A stretch of 64,000 nucleotides of DNA from an uncultured Paracoccaceae bacterium. Lineage in GTDB: Bacteria > Pseudomonadota > Alphaproteobacteria > Rhodobacterales > Rhodobacteraceae. Where the stretch lies: positions 34,319 through 98,318 of the forward strand of contig CANNFA010000011.1 in NCBI GenBank assembly GCA_947503765.1, given 5' to 3'. Position 1 is the first letter of the stretch; every line of letters starts with the position of its first letter. The notes under the pieces are model-generated. The model had not been told where the DNA came from. It worked only from the letters and a program-made list of their open reading frames with translations, and ran no database searches. Positions 7,763 to 16,426 of this stretch are shown here, piece by piece. The position numbers were made by a program, and so were the translations under genes.

Positions 7763-8392
7763 ATGAACGATCTGATTCGCACCCTGCCGCTTGCCATGCT
7801 GCTTGCCGTTGCCGCGCCGCTTGCCGGCCCCGCCATGGCGCAGGACACCGATGCCGAAACCGCGGTCGACGAGCCGCCGATCAACCCCATGGAGCTGAAC
7901 ATGGGCGAGAACGCGACCGACGACGAAGGGCCCGGCTCGATCTACATCGACAGCACTCACGGCGACTGGGAAGTGCGCTGCATCCGGCTGGAGGACGGCA
8001 CCGATCCGTGCCAGCTGTACCAGCTTCTGAAGGACGGCAACGGCAACCCGGTCTCGGAGATCAACGTGTTCCCGATCACCGATGACAGCTCCGACGCCGC
8101 GGCGGGCGCGACCGTGGTCACGCCGCTCGAGACGCTGCTGACCGCGCAGCTGGCCATGCAGATCGACAGCAGCGGCGTGAAACGCTACCCGTTCGCCTGG
8201 TGCTCGCAGATCGGCTGTTTCGCGCGGCTGGGCTTCACCGATGAGGATCTGGCCGCCTACAAGCGCGGCAAGGAGGCCAAGCTCTACATCGTTCCCGTCG
8301 CCGCCCCCGACCAGCGCGTGACGCTGACGGTGTCGCTGTCCGGCTTCACCGCCGCCTATGACGCCGCGGTGGCGAAGAACACCGCCGAGTAG
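7763..8392 (+). CDS. Invasion-associated locus B (IalB) family exported protein
   Basis: A 209-residue protein with an N-terminal signal peptide (LAMLLAVAAPLAGPAMA, cleavage before QDT). An acidic linker follows, then the IalB-type core: GDWEVRC near residue 70, PCQLYQ, then YPFAWCSQIGCFARLGF, with paired cysteines typical of the family. IalB-family proteins are periplasmic or surface proteins named from Bartonella; in free-living Rhodobacterales the function is not known. The ATG at 7763 is preceded by GGAG at good spacing. Confidence 0.8.
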   Translation: MNDLIRTLPLAMLLAVAAPLAGPAMAQDTDAETAVDEPPINPMELNMGENATDDEGPGSIYIDSTHGDWEVRCIRLEDGTDPCQLYQLLKDGNGNPVSEINVFPITDDSSDAAAGATVVTPLETLLTAQLAMQIDSSGVKRYPFAWCSQIGCFARLGFTDEDLAAYKRGKEAKLYIVPVAAPDQRVTLTVSLSGFTAAYDAAVAKNTAE

Positions 8393-8410
8393 GATCGCGG
8401 AGAACGTCGC

Positions 8411-8574
8411 GCGGCCAGACACCGGCGTGCCCGCCCCTGGGCGGGCGCCGGCGCAACCTCTGATCTGCGCGGTTTATCTCGCCCTTCCCGCATGACCTAG
8501 CTTCGGCGCGGGATATCTGATCAAGCGCCCGCCCTGCGGGAGGGGCGGGCGCGGCAGGGGCTGGTCGCCCCCGC
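8411..8574. repeat. 164-bp intergenic repeat element, copy A
   Basis: Starts GCGGCCAGACACCGG and ends CTGGTCGCCCCCGC; the two ends are imperfect inverted repeats. Internally it holds a CCCCTGGGCGGGCG block, a central TTTATCtCGcCCTTCCCGC segment and a CGCCCGCCC...GGGCGGGCG hairpin. The same order recurs at 53502, 59688 and 59895 with essentially equal length. No ORF is conserved across copies. Confidence 0.8.
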
Positions 8575-8630
8575 AGATATTACTGGCCGCTCGTTTCACA
8601 GCCGCGCGCCTCACGGGCATTCGCCCCCGC

Positions 8631-9839
8631 TCAGACCTTCCGCAGCGCCAGCACCGCGTTCAGCCCGCCAAAGGCGAAGGCGTTGGTCAGCACCGCGGTG
8701 ACCCTGGCCTCGCGCGCCTCGTTCGGCACCACGTCCAGCGCGCATTCGGGGTCCGGCTCCTCGTAGCCGATGGTCGGCGCGATCACCCCGTCGCGCAGCG
8801 CCATGATGCAGGCCAGAAGCTCCACCGCGCCGGTACCGCCGATCAGGTGGCCATGCATCGACTTGGTGGACGAGATCATGATCCGGTCCGCCTGCGGCCC
8901 CAGCGCGTCGGCGACGGCGGCGCATTCGGTCTTGTCATTGGCCAGCGTGCCGGTGCCATGCGCGTTGATGTAACCGATATCCTCGCGGTTCAGCCCGGCA
9001 TCGGCCACGGCGCCGGTGATCGCGCGCGCGGCGCCCTGTTTCGACGGCATCACGATGTCGGACGCGTCCGAGGTCATGGCGAACCCCGCCACCTCGGCCA
9101 GGATCTCGGCGCCGCGCGCCTTGGCGTGGCCGTATTCCTCGAACACGAACACCCCCGCCCCCTCGCCCTGCACCATGCCCGTGCGGTTGGCCGAGAACGG
9201 GCGGCATGCCTCCTTGGACATCACGCGCAGACCCTCCCACGCCTTGACGCCGCCAAAGCACAGCATCGCCTCGGCGCCGCCGGTGACCATGGCGTCGGCC
9301 AGCCCCGAACGGATCATCATGAACGCCTGCCCCATCGCGTGGTTCGACGACGAGCACGCGGTGGCAACGGTAAAGGACGGCCCCTTGAGGTTGTATTCCA
9401 TCGACACATGACTGGCGGCCGCGTTGTTCATCAGCTTGGGCACGATGAACGGATGGACGCGGTTCTTGCCCTCTTCGTAGACGGCGCGGTAATTGTCGTC
9501 CTGCGTCGACAGCCCGCCGCCGGAGGTGCCCATCACCACGCCGGACCGGGCCGCCAACCCGCCGGCAAAGTCCAGCCCGGACTGGCCGATCGCCTCGCGC
9601 GCGGCCAGGAGCGCGAATTGCGTGAACCGGTCGTATAGGGAAATCTGCTGGCGGTTGAAATGCGCAGTCTCGTCGTAGCCCTTGATCTGGCCGCCGATCC
9701 GGACCGACAGGCGGTCGACGTCGCGGATGTCCAGATCGCCGATGCCGCAACGCCCCTCGCGCATCGCCTCCAGCGTGGCCGGCACGTCCTGGCCAAGCGC
9801 GTTGACCGTTCCCGCGCCGGTGATGACGACGCGCCTCAT
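8631..9839 (-). CDS. Beta-ketoacyl-ACP synthase (FabF/KAS II type) of the lpxD operon
   Basis: A 402-residue condensing enzyme with the full Cys-His-His set: catalytic Cys162 in TACSSSN, NAHGTGT and SMHGHLIGG. It would elongate an acyl-ACP by two carbons using malonyl-ACP. It differs clearly from the housekeeping fabF at 50769-52028. Its ATG overlaps the stop of the ACP gene by four bases, and lpxD lies immediately upstream. Dedicated ketosynthase/ACP pairs supply unusual acyl chains, so a role in lipid A or another envelope acyl product is inferred from context; the product is unknown. Confidence 0.85.
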   Translation of the reverse strand: MRRVVITGAGTVNALGQDVPATLEAMREGRCGIGDLDIRDVDRLSVRIGGQIKGYDETAHFNRQQISLYDRFTQFALLAAREAIGQSGLDFAGGLAARSGVVMGTSGGGLSTQDDNYRAVYEEGKNRVHPFIVPKLMNNAAASHVSMEYNLKGPSFTVATACSSSNHAMGQAFMMIRSGLADAMVTGGAEAMLCFGGVKAWEGLRVMSKEACRPFSANRTGMVQGEGAGVFVFEEYGHAKARGAEILAEVAGFAMTSDASDIVMPSKQGAARAITGAVADAGLNREDIGYINAHGTGTLANDKTECAAVADALGPQADRIMISSTKSMHGHLIGGTGAVELLACIMALRDGVIAPTIGYEEPDPECALDVVPNEAREARVTAVLTNAFAFGGLNAVLALRKV

Positions 9840-10102
9840 CCGTGCTGGTCTTTCACCAGCCTCTCCACGGCGGCGGCGATGGCATCGACGGACGAGATGT
9901 CGAAATCGCCGCTATCGGGCGCATTGGCGTTGAACGGCACCTGGATGTCGAACTCCTCCTCGATGGCAAAGATCGATTCGACCAGCCCCAGGCTGTCGAT
10001 CCCGAGATCGGCCAGCGACTGGTCACCGCGCACGTCGCTTACGTCCAGCACGGCCTGTTCGGCGATGATCCCGATCACGCGATCCCGGATTGTGCCCGTC
10101 AT
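9836..10102 (-). CDS. Specialised acyl carrier protein of the lpxD operon
   Basis: An 88-residue acyl carrier protein. Ser37 in LGIDSLGLVE is the expected phosphopantetheine attachment site, followed by the acidic helix SIFAIEEEFDIQVP. The C-terminal helix region carries an insertion (NANAPDSGDFDISS) not seen in housekeeping ACPs. It does not look like rhizobial AcpXL. It lies between lpxD and a ketosynthase, overlapping the latter by four bases. The start has GAGGGG upstream. It is most simply the dedicated carrier for that ketosynthase. Confidence 0.85.
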   Translation of the reverse strand: MTGTIRDRVIGIIAEQAVLDVSDVRGDQSLADLGIDSLGLVESIFAIEEEFDIQVPFNANAPDSGDFDISSVDAIAAAVERLVKDQHG

Positions 10103-10131
10103 GCGAGTCCCCTCACCCTTTGCCGGGTGAT

Positions 10132-11226
10132 CTAGTCGTTCCCGGACTGTTTTGAAACCGCTTTCTGCAACGCGGCCACGGTCTGCGCCAGGCGCGGAAG
10201 GCGCCGCAGCGCCTTGTACATTTCGACATGCGTCTCCATCTTCACCGCCGGATAGCCCATCACCACCCGCCCCGCCGGCACGTTCGACAGGATCGAGGTC
10301 GCGCCGCCGGCGACGACGTTGGCGCCGACGGTTGTGTTGTCCGCCACGCCGACCTTGCCGCCGAAGATCGCGTTGTCGCCGATCACGGCGGATCCGGCAA
10401 TGCCGACCTGCCCGGCGAACAGGCAGTCGCGGCCGATGACGCAATTGTGGGCGATATGCACGAGGTTGTCGATCTTGGTGCCGCTGCCGATGCGGGTCGC
10501 GCGGATGGTGCCGGCGTCGATGCAGGCATTCGCGCCCAGATCCACGTCGTCGCCGATCTCCACCGCGCCCAGCGAATGGATCCGCATCCAGGCCTGCGCC
10601 TCGGCGCTGCCGGCATCGCCCATCGCGGCGCGCGCGGCCTCGGCGCGGGACGTCTCGGGCGTGGCAAAGCTGAACCCGTCGGCACCGACCACCGCGCCGG
10701 GCTGCGCGATGAACCGGTCCCCGATCCGCACCCGCGCGCCGATCCGCACCCCGGCATGCAGCAGCGCATCGGTGCCCAGCCGCGCCTCCTCGGCGATGGT
10801 GACATGGGCGGCGATGCGCGCGCCCGGCCCGATCCGCACGCCGCGCCCGATCACCGCGAAGGGGCCGATCGCCGCGCCGTCCCCGATCTCGGCATCCGCC
10901 GCGACGATGGCCGAGGGATGCACCCCCGCCGCGATGTCCGGGCCGGGATCGAGCAGCCGCGTCAGCCCCGGCAGCGCGGCGCGCGCCCGCGCCACCCGGA
11001 TCGCCGCCGCCAGCCCCAGCGCCTGCCAGTCCGCCCCGTCCCACAGGATCGCGGCCCGCGCCCGCCCCTCGGCCAGCCCGGCGGCGAATCGCGGATCCAT
11101 GGCCAGCGCCAGCTCGGCCGGCCCGGCCTCTGCCGGTTCGGCCGCGCCGGTCACCGTCAGATCCGCATCCCCCAGCGCCTCGGCCCCGAGCGCCGCGGCG
11201 ATCTCGCGGATGGTGAAGCTGTGCAT
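10132..11226 (-). CDS. lpxD: UDP-3-O-acylglucosamine N-acyltransferase
   Basis: LpxD transfers a 3-hydroxyacyl chain from ACP to UDP-3-O-acyl-glucosamine in lipid A synthesis, in the cytoplasm. The 364-residue protein has the N-terminal uridine-binding domain (residues about 1-100), then a long left-handed beta-helix of hexapeptide repeats (IGDGAAIGPFAVIGRGVRIG and onward) with NLVHIAHNCVIG, which contains the catalytic His region. A C-terminal helix follows (KMETHVEMYKALRRLP). I use the ATG at 11226, preceded by GAGGGAGA. It is separated from the usual lpxA/lpxB/fabZ neighbours and linked to an ACP and a ketosynthase instead. Confidence 0.93.
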   Translation of the reverse strand: MHSFTIREIAAALGAEALGDADLTVTGAAEPAEAGPAELALAMDPRFAAGLAEGRARAAILWDGADWQALGLAAAIRVARARAALPGLTRLLDPGPDIAAGVHPSAIVAADAEIGDGAAIGPFAVIGRGVRIGPGARIAAHVTIAEEARLGTDALLHAGVRIGARVRIGDRFIAQPGAVVGADGFSFATPETSRAEAARAAMGDAGSAEAQAWMRIHSLGAVEIGDDVDLGANACIDAGTIRATRIGSGTKIDNLVHIAHNCVIGRDCLFAGQVGIAGSAVIGDNAIFGGKVGVADNTTVGANVVAGGATSILSNVPAGRVVMGYPAVKMETHVEMYKALRRLPRLAQTVAALQKAVSKQSGND

Positions 11227-11303
11227 GCCGTCTCCCTCGATGACGAACGGCAAACGGCGCGCACCCGAAGGTCCGCGCCGCCCCGCCCGGATATGCGCCG
11301 CCG

Positions 11304-12932
11304 TCAGCCGCGCAGGTCGTTCAGGACCACGCCCGCCCGCATCAGCGCGTCGAAGATGCGCCCGTCGCGTCCATAGACATCATGGCGGAAGTTCAGCCGG
11401 CCCTTGGGCGAGGTGAACGCCGTGCGGTACACCAGATGCACCGGGATCGGCTGTTCCAGATCGACCCGCGTGTTCTGCCCGGTATCGAGGATCCGGTGGA
11501 AATATTCCTTCGGGTTGTCCACTTGCCGGGCCAGCAGGTGATAGGCGAAATCGAACGGCTCGGCGAGGCGGATGCAGCCATGGCTGAAATCGCGCCGGTC
11601 GCGCTGGAACAGCGACTTGGACGGCGTGTCGTGCAGGTAGATGGCGTAGGGGTTCGGGAACATGAACTTGACCAGCCCCAGCGCGTTGCCCCGGCTGGGC
11701 GGCTGGCGCAGGTTGAACGGGAAGGACCGCGGGCTGTAGGCGCCCCAGTTGACCGCGCCGCGCGGCACCACCTGCCCGCCGCCGGCGACCAGTTGCAGAT
11801 GCCGCGACGATGCCCCGCCAGAGGCGATCATGCCCGGCAGGTATTCGTTGACCGCGATGGAATTGGGCACGTTCCAGTAGGGGTTGATCTCCATGTATTC
11901 CATCGTGTCGGAAAATTCCGGGCTGCGCCGGTCGCTGGAATTGGCCCCGATGACCGAACGGGTCCGGAACGTCACCTCGCCGTGGTCGACGACGCTGGCG
12001 GTGAAATCCACCAGGTTGACCCAGATATGCCGCTCGCCGCGCGGGATGTTCATCCAGCGCTCGCGCTCCAGCGCGACCAGGATCGACGGCAGCCGGTCCT
12101 CGATCTGCACGTTGATCTCGGTCATCGTGGTCGGCCCGGCCACGCCATCGGTGTTCAGCCCCTGGTCGTACTGGAACATCTGCACCGCCTTCTGCAGCGC
12201 GGCGTCATAGACCATGGAGGCCGATTTCTCCATGTAGCCCTTGGCGATCATCCGGTTGCGCAGCGCCACGACCGCGTTGCCGCTGTCGCCGGGCCGCAAC
12301 GAGCCGGCCGGCACGCGCGGCCCCCAGCCGCCGGTGCGCAGCTGCTTTTGCAGCTCGATCCGCGCCTTCATCAGGCGGGTATATTCGGGAAATTGCGGCG
12401 GCAGCGACCGCAGGAACCGGACCGGGTTTTCCTCGGTCAGCGATTTCAGCAGGTCCTCCGCATCGCGGCGCGGCACGTCGCGGACGATGCCGCTGTCGAC
12501 GTCCTTCGGGGTCAGGATCCCGGTGGACACGTCATGGGCGTATTTCACGAAGGTGCGCGACAGCATCACCTCGACCCGGCCCAGGTCGCGCTGGGTGTCG
12601 ATGCGGCTCATCGCGGTCTTCAGCGCCGGCAGGTTGTAGCTGTCGATCGGCAGCGCGTGATCGCCCGCCTTCTGAAGCGCCGCCAGCAGCGCCGCGCGCC
12701 GGGCGGTGAATTCCGGCCCCTCGCCGACCCAGACCGGCTCGAACCCGTTATTGCGGTAGAACGCGGCCAGTTCCGGCTCCAGCGCGGCGCCTTCGGCGAT
12801 CGCCGACATGAACGGAGTCACCTGCGGCGGCGCGTCCTGTGCCGCGGCCGGCAGCGCCGTGGCAGCGGCCGTACTGGCCAGCAACACCGCCGCGGCAGCG
12901 CGGCGGAACTCGGTCCGAAACTTCAGCAGCAT
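11304..12932 (-). CDS. L,D-transpeptidase with peptidoglycan-binding domain (YcbB/LdtD-like)
   Basis: A 542-residue exported enzyme that forms 3-3 cross-links between meso-diaminopimelate residues of peptidoglycan. A signal peptide (residues about 1-32) precedes a scaffold domain, a peptidoglycan-binding segment (LRPGDSGNAVVALRNRM ... FQYDQGLNTDGVAGP) and the YkuD catalytic domain. The latter has YLHDTPSKSLF and DFSHGCIRL, holding the His and Cys nucleophile of the SHGC motif. Length and domain order match YcbB (LdtD). The divergent neighbour resembles MepK, the endopeptidase that cleaves 3-3 links, as in the E. coli ycbB-ycbK pair. Confidence 0.9.
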   Translation of the reverse strand: MLLKFRTEFRRAAAAVLLASTAAATALPAAAQDAPPQVTPFMSAIAEGAALEPELAAFYRNNGFEPVWVGEGPEFTARRAALLAALQKAGDHALPIDSYNLPALKTAMSRIDTQRDLGRVEVMLSRTFVKYAHDVSTGILTPKDVDSGIVRDVPRRDAEDLLKSLTEENPVRFLRSLPPQFPEYTRLMKARIELQKQLRTGGWGPRVPAGSLRPGDSGNAVVALRNRMIAKGYMEKSASMVYDAALQKAVQMFQYDQGLNTDGVAGPTTMTEINVQIEDRLPSILVALERERWMNIPRGERHIWVNLVDFTASVVDHGEVTFRTRSVIGANSSDRRSPEFSDTMEYMEINPYWNVPNSIAVNEYLPGMIASGGASSRHLQLVAGGGQVVPRGAVNWGAYSPRSFPFNLRQPPSRGNALGLVKFMFPNPYAIYLHDTPSKSLFQRDRRDFSHGCIRLAEPFDFAYHLLARQVDNPKEYFHRILDTGQNTRVDLEQPIPVHLVYRTAFTSPKGRLNFRHDVYGRDGRIFDALMRAGVVLNDLRG

Positions 12933-13082
12933 TCCATTTCCCTTTCCCGGCAGCGCGAGTCGCCCGCGCCTTGAACCCGAACCTAACCCGCCCGCCCTGC
13001 CTTGAAACGATCACTTTTTGTTCAGGCGCGGCGGGTGTCGCCCGAAGGCAACGCCTCGCCGGCAAACGTACAGGCGGGTGTC

Positions 13083-13098
13083 TTAACCTCAATTTAAC
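13083..13098. promoter_or_regulatory. CtrA-type box between ldt and mepK
   Basis: TTAA-CCTCAAT-TTAAC is an exact TTAA-N7-TTAAC match to the alphaproteobacterial CtrA consensus. It lies in the 335-base divergent region, about 150 bases from the transpeptidase start and 170 from the MepK-like start. The rest of the region (12933-13267) shows no ORF or hairpin I can support. Confidence 0.55.
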
Positions 13099-13267
13099 AT
13101 CGTTTCAGCAAGATTTCGCCGATTCTGAATGGAAATGGAACTGTGACAACCGGGCATGTTGGAAACGCGGCAAAGCTGTGCCAGAACGATCCTGCGCCTG
13201 GGGATGAGGCAGCACAGAGCCGCGAGACAACAGCGGCAAGAACGGCAAGCGACGGGACGCTTATATC

Positions 13268-13834
13268 ATGACCAACAAGACGACGAGCCTTTCGAGGCGT
13301 GCGTTGTTGGGGGCTTTCGCAGCAAGCGCTGTGGCGGCGGCCCCGACATTCTCGAAAGCGGCCGGGTTCCTGCGCGGAGCGGGGGATATCCGGCGCATCC
13401 ATATGTATTCGGGCCGCACCGGCGAGTCGGTCAACACGATCTACTGGATCGAAGGCCAGTACCTGAAAGAGGCGATGCAGGAGATCACCTATTTCATGCG
13501 CGACTGGCGCACGGACGAGCTCAAGGCGATCGACATGCGCACCGTGGACATCATGTCGGCGGCGCACAACCTTCTGGAGATCAGCGAAGCCTACACGCTG
13601 TTTTCCGGCTACCGCTCGCCCTCGACCAACGCGATGCTGCGCGCCCGCTCCAGCGGCGTGGCCAAGAATTCGCTGCACCTTCAGGGTCAGGCCGCGGACC
13701 TGCACCTGAAAAGCCGCAGCGTGAACCAGATGGCCAAAGCCGCAGAGGCGTGCAAGGCCGGCGGTGTCGGCCGGTATACCGGCTCCAAGTTCGTGCACAT
13801 GGATTGCGGCGTGGTCCGCAGCTGGGGCCGCTAG
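13268..13834 (+). CDS. DUF882/M15-type peptidoglycan endopeptidase (MepK/YcbK-like), Tat-exported
   Basis: A 188-residue protein with a twin-arginine signal (SRRALLGAFAASAVAAAP) and the DUF882/peptidase M15 fold. Visible zinc-site motifs are SLHLQGQAADLHL (His-x6-Asp) and the downstream His of KFVHMDCG; SGYRSPSTNAML is the usual substrate-site stretch. E. coli MepK cleaves 3-3 cross-links made by L,D-transpeptidases, and the divergent gene here is such a transpeptidase, so a make-and-break pair is likely. A strong terminator follows. Confidence 0.85.
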   Translation: MTNKTTSLSRRALLGAFAASAVAAAPTFSKAAGFLRGAGDIRRIHMYSGRTGESVNTIYWIEGQYLKEAMQEITYFMRDWRTDELKAIDMRTVDIMSAAHNLLEISEAYTLFSGYRSPSTNAMLRARSSGVAKNSLHLQGQAADLHLKSRSVNQMAKAAEACKAGGVGRYTGSKFVHMDCGVVRSWGR

Positions 13835-13868
13835 GCCGGCACTTTCTACCCGAATCCAAAAAGTATCT

Positions 13869-13897
13869 GGGCTGTCCTTCGGGGCGGCTCTTTTTTT
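13869..13897 (+). terminator. Intrinsic terminator of the mepK-like gene
   Basis: GGGCTGTCC, a TTCG loop and GGGCGGCTC pair over 9 bp with two G-U wobbles, followed by seven T residues, 35 bases after the stop codon. Confidence 0.8.
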
Positions 13898-14037
13898 CGC
13901 GGAAGACGCGGCCCTGCGCGCCGGCGGCAGGATATGCCGGAATGCGATTCCTCCGATAATCCGGCCAGTGCCGGGAAGGCATCGTTGATGGCCATCCCCG
14001 GCCGCGCCCGCCAATTGCCGGCCCAGCCGCCCGGAGC

Positions 14038-15297
14038 CTACCCCGCACCGAACGCCGAATAGGGCAGGAACCGCACCGGATCGCCCGGCGCGATCTCGCA
14101 GGCGCCGTCGCCCAGCTCGACCAGCCCGCTTGCCCAGGCCAGCCCAGAGATGCGCCCCGATCCTTCGGACCCGAACACCTCTGCCGAGCCGTCCGGGCCG
14201 AGCCGCGCGCGCAGGTACTCGCGCCGCCCCGCCTTCTTGCGCTTGGTAAACGCCGCCGGCACCATCACCCCTTGGGCCTGCCGCCAGCCGCCGCCCGCCA
14301 GCAGCCGCAGCGCCGGTTCCGCGAAGATCAGCGTGCAGACCAGCGCCGCCACCGGGTTGCCCGGCAGCCCGAAGACCGGCACGCCGTCCCACAGGCCCAG
14401 CGCCAGCGGCCGCCCCGGCTTGACCGCGATGCGCCACACGGCAAGCGATCCGGTATCGCGCAACAGCGCCGAGACGTGATCCTCGTCGCCCGAGGACGCG
14501 CCGCCCGAGGTCAGCATCGCGTCGACCCGCCCGCGTGCCGCATCGAGCCGCGCGCGCAGCGCCGCGCGGTCGTCGCCGACATGGCCCAGATCCAGCGGCT
14601 CCACCCCCCAGCCGGCCAGCAGCGCCAGCAGCATCGGCCGGTTCGCGTCATAGATCTGATGCGCCTCCGCCGCCGCACCGACGGGGCGAATCTCGTCGCC
14701 GGTGGACAGAACGCCGACCCTCAGCGGCGCGCGCACCCGGACCTCGTGCACCCCGGTCGCGGCCAGCAGCGCAAGCTCCGGCGGCCCCAGCCGGGTGCCC
14801 GCCGGCAGCGCCAGCGCGCCCGCATCCACGTCTTCACCCGCCGCGCGCGCATTCGCCCCGCGCCGGATTGGGCCGCGGAACGCCACGCGCCCGGCCTCGA
14901 CCGTCACGTCCTCTTCCAGCACCACGGTATCCACGCCCTCCGGCAGCGCCGCGCCGGTCAGGATGCGCACCGCCTGCCCCGGTGCCACCGCCCCGGCAAG
15001 GGGCGCGCCGGCCGCCGCGCGGCCCTCGGCCAGCGGCAGGACATGCACCCCCTCGCCCGCGCCGCCCGCAAAGCCGTAGCCGTCCACCGCCGAATTGGGC
15101 AGCGGCGGGTTGGCGCGCGCGGCCACGGCATCGGCCGCCAGGAACCGGCCCGCCGCCTGCATCAGCGGCAGGGTTTCGATCCCCGCGACGGGCGCCAGCC
15201 TTGCGCGCAGACGCGAAAGCGCCTCGTCCACCGGGGTCCAGTCCACGCCGGGCGGCAGGGCGAAGCAATCGTTCTTCAGCGGTGGCGGCTGCATCAT
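14038..15297 (-). CDS. moeA: Molybdopterin molybdenumtransferase
   Basis: MoeA inserts molybdate into adenylated molybdopterin. The 419-residue protein has the family segments in order: PLPNSAVDGYGF near residue 70, TGAALPEGVDTVV, RRGANARAAGEDV, STGDEI, YDANRPML, then the MPT-binding SGGASSGDEDHV and KPGRPLALG with GLPGNPVAAL. The start overlaps the mobB stop (ATG/TGA). It is the last gene of the fdhD-mobA-mobB-moeA operon, which provides finished molybdenum cofactor to enzymes such as formate dehydrogenase; no molybdoenzyme gene lies within this window. Confidence 0.93.
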   Translation of the reverse strand: MMQPPPLKNDCFALPPGVDWTPVDEALSRLRARLAPVAGIETLPLMQAAGRFLAADAVAARANPPLPNSAVDGYGFAGGAGEGVHVLPLAEGRAAAGAPLAGAVAPGQAVRILTGAALPEGVDTVVLEEDVTVEAGRVAFRGPIRRGANARAAGEDVDAGALALPAGTRLGPPELALLAATGVHEVRVRAPLRVGVLSTGDEIRPVGAAAEAHQIYDANRPMLLALLAGWGVEPLDLGHVGDDRAALRARLDAARGRVDAMLTSGGASSGDEDHVSALLRDTGSLAVWRIAVKPGRPLALGLWDGVPVFGLPGNPVAALVCTLIFAEPALRLLAGGGWRQAQGVMVPAAFTKRKKAGRREYLRARLGPDGSAEVFGSEGSGRISGLAWASGLVELGDGACEIAPGDPVRFLPYSAFGAG

Positions 15298-15809
15298 CCG
15301 GCCCTTTCCCTGGAAAGCCCGACATGGTCGAGGATGAAATCGGCGATGCCGGCCGTGTCGTCCAGCGCCAGCACCGGCCGGTCCAGATCGGGCAGGCCCG
15401 TGTCGCTGGCCACCGCCAGGATCGTGGGATCGCCCGGCGCGATCAGCGGCTGGCCGGCGGCGGCGCGGTGCGCCTCGATCTTCGCATGACGCGCGCGCTT
15501 GAACCCCTCGACCAGCACCAGATCGACCGGCGAGAGCCGCGCCAGCAGCGCGTCCAGCCCCGGCTCCGCCGCGCCGCGAAGCTCGTGCATCAAGGCCCAG
15601 CGCGCGCCCGAGGCCAGCAGCACCTCCGACGCGCCGGCCGCGCGGTGGCGGTGGCTGTCGGTGCCGGGCGCGTCCACATCGGCGGCGTGGTGGGCATGTT
15701 TCACGGTGGACACCGCCCAGCCCCGGGCCGCGATCTCCGTCACCAGCCGTTCGACCAGCCCGGTCTTGCCGCAATTCTTCCAGCCGGTGATGCCGAACAC
15801 CGCCTTCAT
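15294..15809 (-). CDS. mobB: Molybdopterin-guanine dinucleotide biosynthesis adaptor protein MobB
   Basis: A 171-residue P-loop GTP-binding protein with Walker A GWKNCGKTG near residue 8, KHAHH with D-x-PGTDSHRHRAAGA, and LVLVEGFKRA, all diagnostic for MobB. It assists MobA in attaching GMP to molybdopterin. It overlaps both neighbours by four bases, suggesting translational coupling. Confidence 0.92.
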   Translation of the reverse strand: MKAVFGITGWKNCGKTGLVERLVTEIAARGWAVSTVKHAHHAADVDAPGTDSHRHRAAGASEVLLASGARWALMHELRGAAEPGLDALLARLSPVDLVLVEGFKRARHAKIEAHRAAAGQPLIAPGDPTILAVASDTGLPDLDRPVLALDDTAGIADFILDHVGLSRERAG

Positions 15810-16426
15810 GCCGTCTCCCGCAGGATCGCCTCGGCGCGGTGCATGTCTTCGGCCGTGTTGATGTTGAAGAACGGATCGAACGGCGTGTCCGGGAATTCCG
15901 CGCTGGCCGCGCCGTGGATGTCGGCCCAGGCGACGATCTTGCGGGTGCCGCCCTCCAGCGCCGCGCGCAGATCGCCGCGCAGCGAGACGGGCCACAGCCC
16001 GAAGACCGGGTGCCGGTTGAGCCCGCCGCCCTCGCGTGGGGTGGCGGCCAGGGCGATGGGCGTTCCGGCGCGTTCGGCCGCACCCACCAGCCGCGCCACC
16101 AGATCGGGCGGAAAGAACGGCGTGTCGGCCGCGACCGTGACGATGCGCGACGCGCCGTGGCCCGCCGCCCAGTCGAGCCCCGCCAGAACGCCGGCCAGCG
16201 GGCCGGGATGGTCCTGCAGCGAATCGGGCAGCACCGGCAGGTCGAAGGCCGCGAACCGCGCCGCGTCGCCATTGGCGTTCAGCAGCATCGCTCCGACCTG
16301 GCCGCGCAGCCGCTCGATCACCCGGCTCAGCACCGTCTGCCCGCCCAGCGGCAGCAACGTCTTGTCGCCGCCGCCCATCCGGCGCGACTGCCCGCCGGCC
16401 AGGATCACGCCCGGAATGTCATGCAT
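15806..16426 (-). CDS. mobA: Molybdenum cofactor guanylyltransferase MobA
   Basis: A 206-residue nucleotidyltransferase. The N-terminal signature GVILAGGQSRRMGGGDKTLL binds GTP, and VTVAADTPFFPPDLV supplies the metal-binding Asp region. FFNINTAEDMHRAE closes the family pattern. It forms the guanine dinucleotide cofactor (bis-MGD) needed by DMSO-reductase-family enzymes. The ATG at 16426 lies inside the end of fdhD, an 8-base overlap, and I prefer it over a longer in-frame extension that has no family similarity. Confidence 0.92.
   Translation of the reverse strand: MHDIPGVILAGGQSRRMGGGDKTLLPLGGQTVLSRVIERLRGQVGAMLLNANGDAARFAAFDLPVLPDSLQDHPGPLAGVLAGLDWAAGHGASRIVTVAADTPFFPPDLVARLVGAAERAGTPIALAATPREGGGLNRHPVFGLWPVSLRGDLRAALEGGTRKIVAWADIHGAASAEFPDTPFDPFFNINTAEDMHRAEAILRETA

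Noticed and set aside
14038..16272. A 744-codon frame spanning moeA and upstream genes
   Set aside because: Only the part from 15297 shows MoeA similarity; upstream it is out of frame with mobB and mobA.
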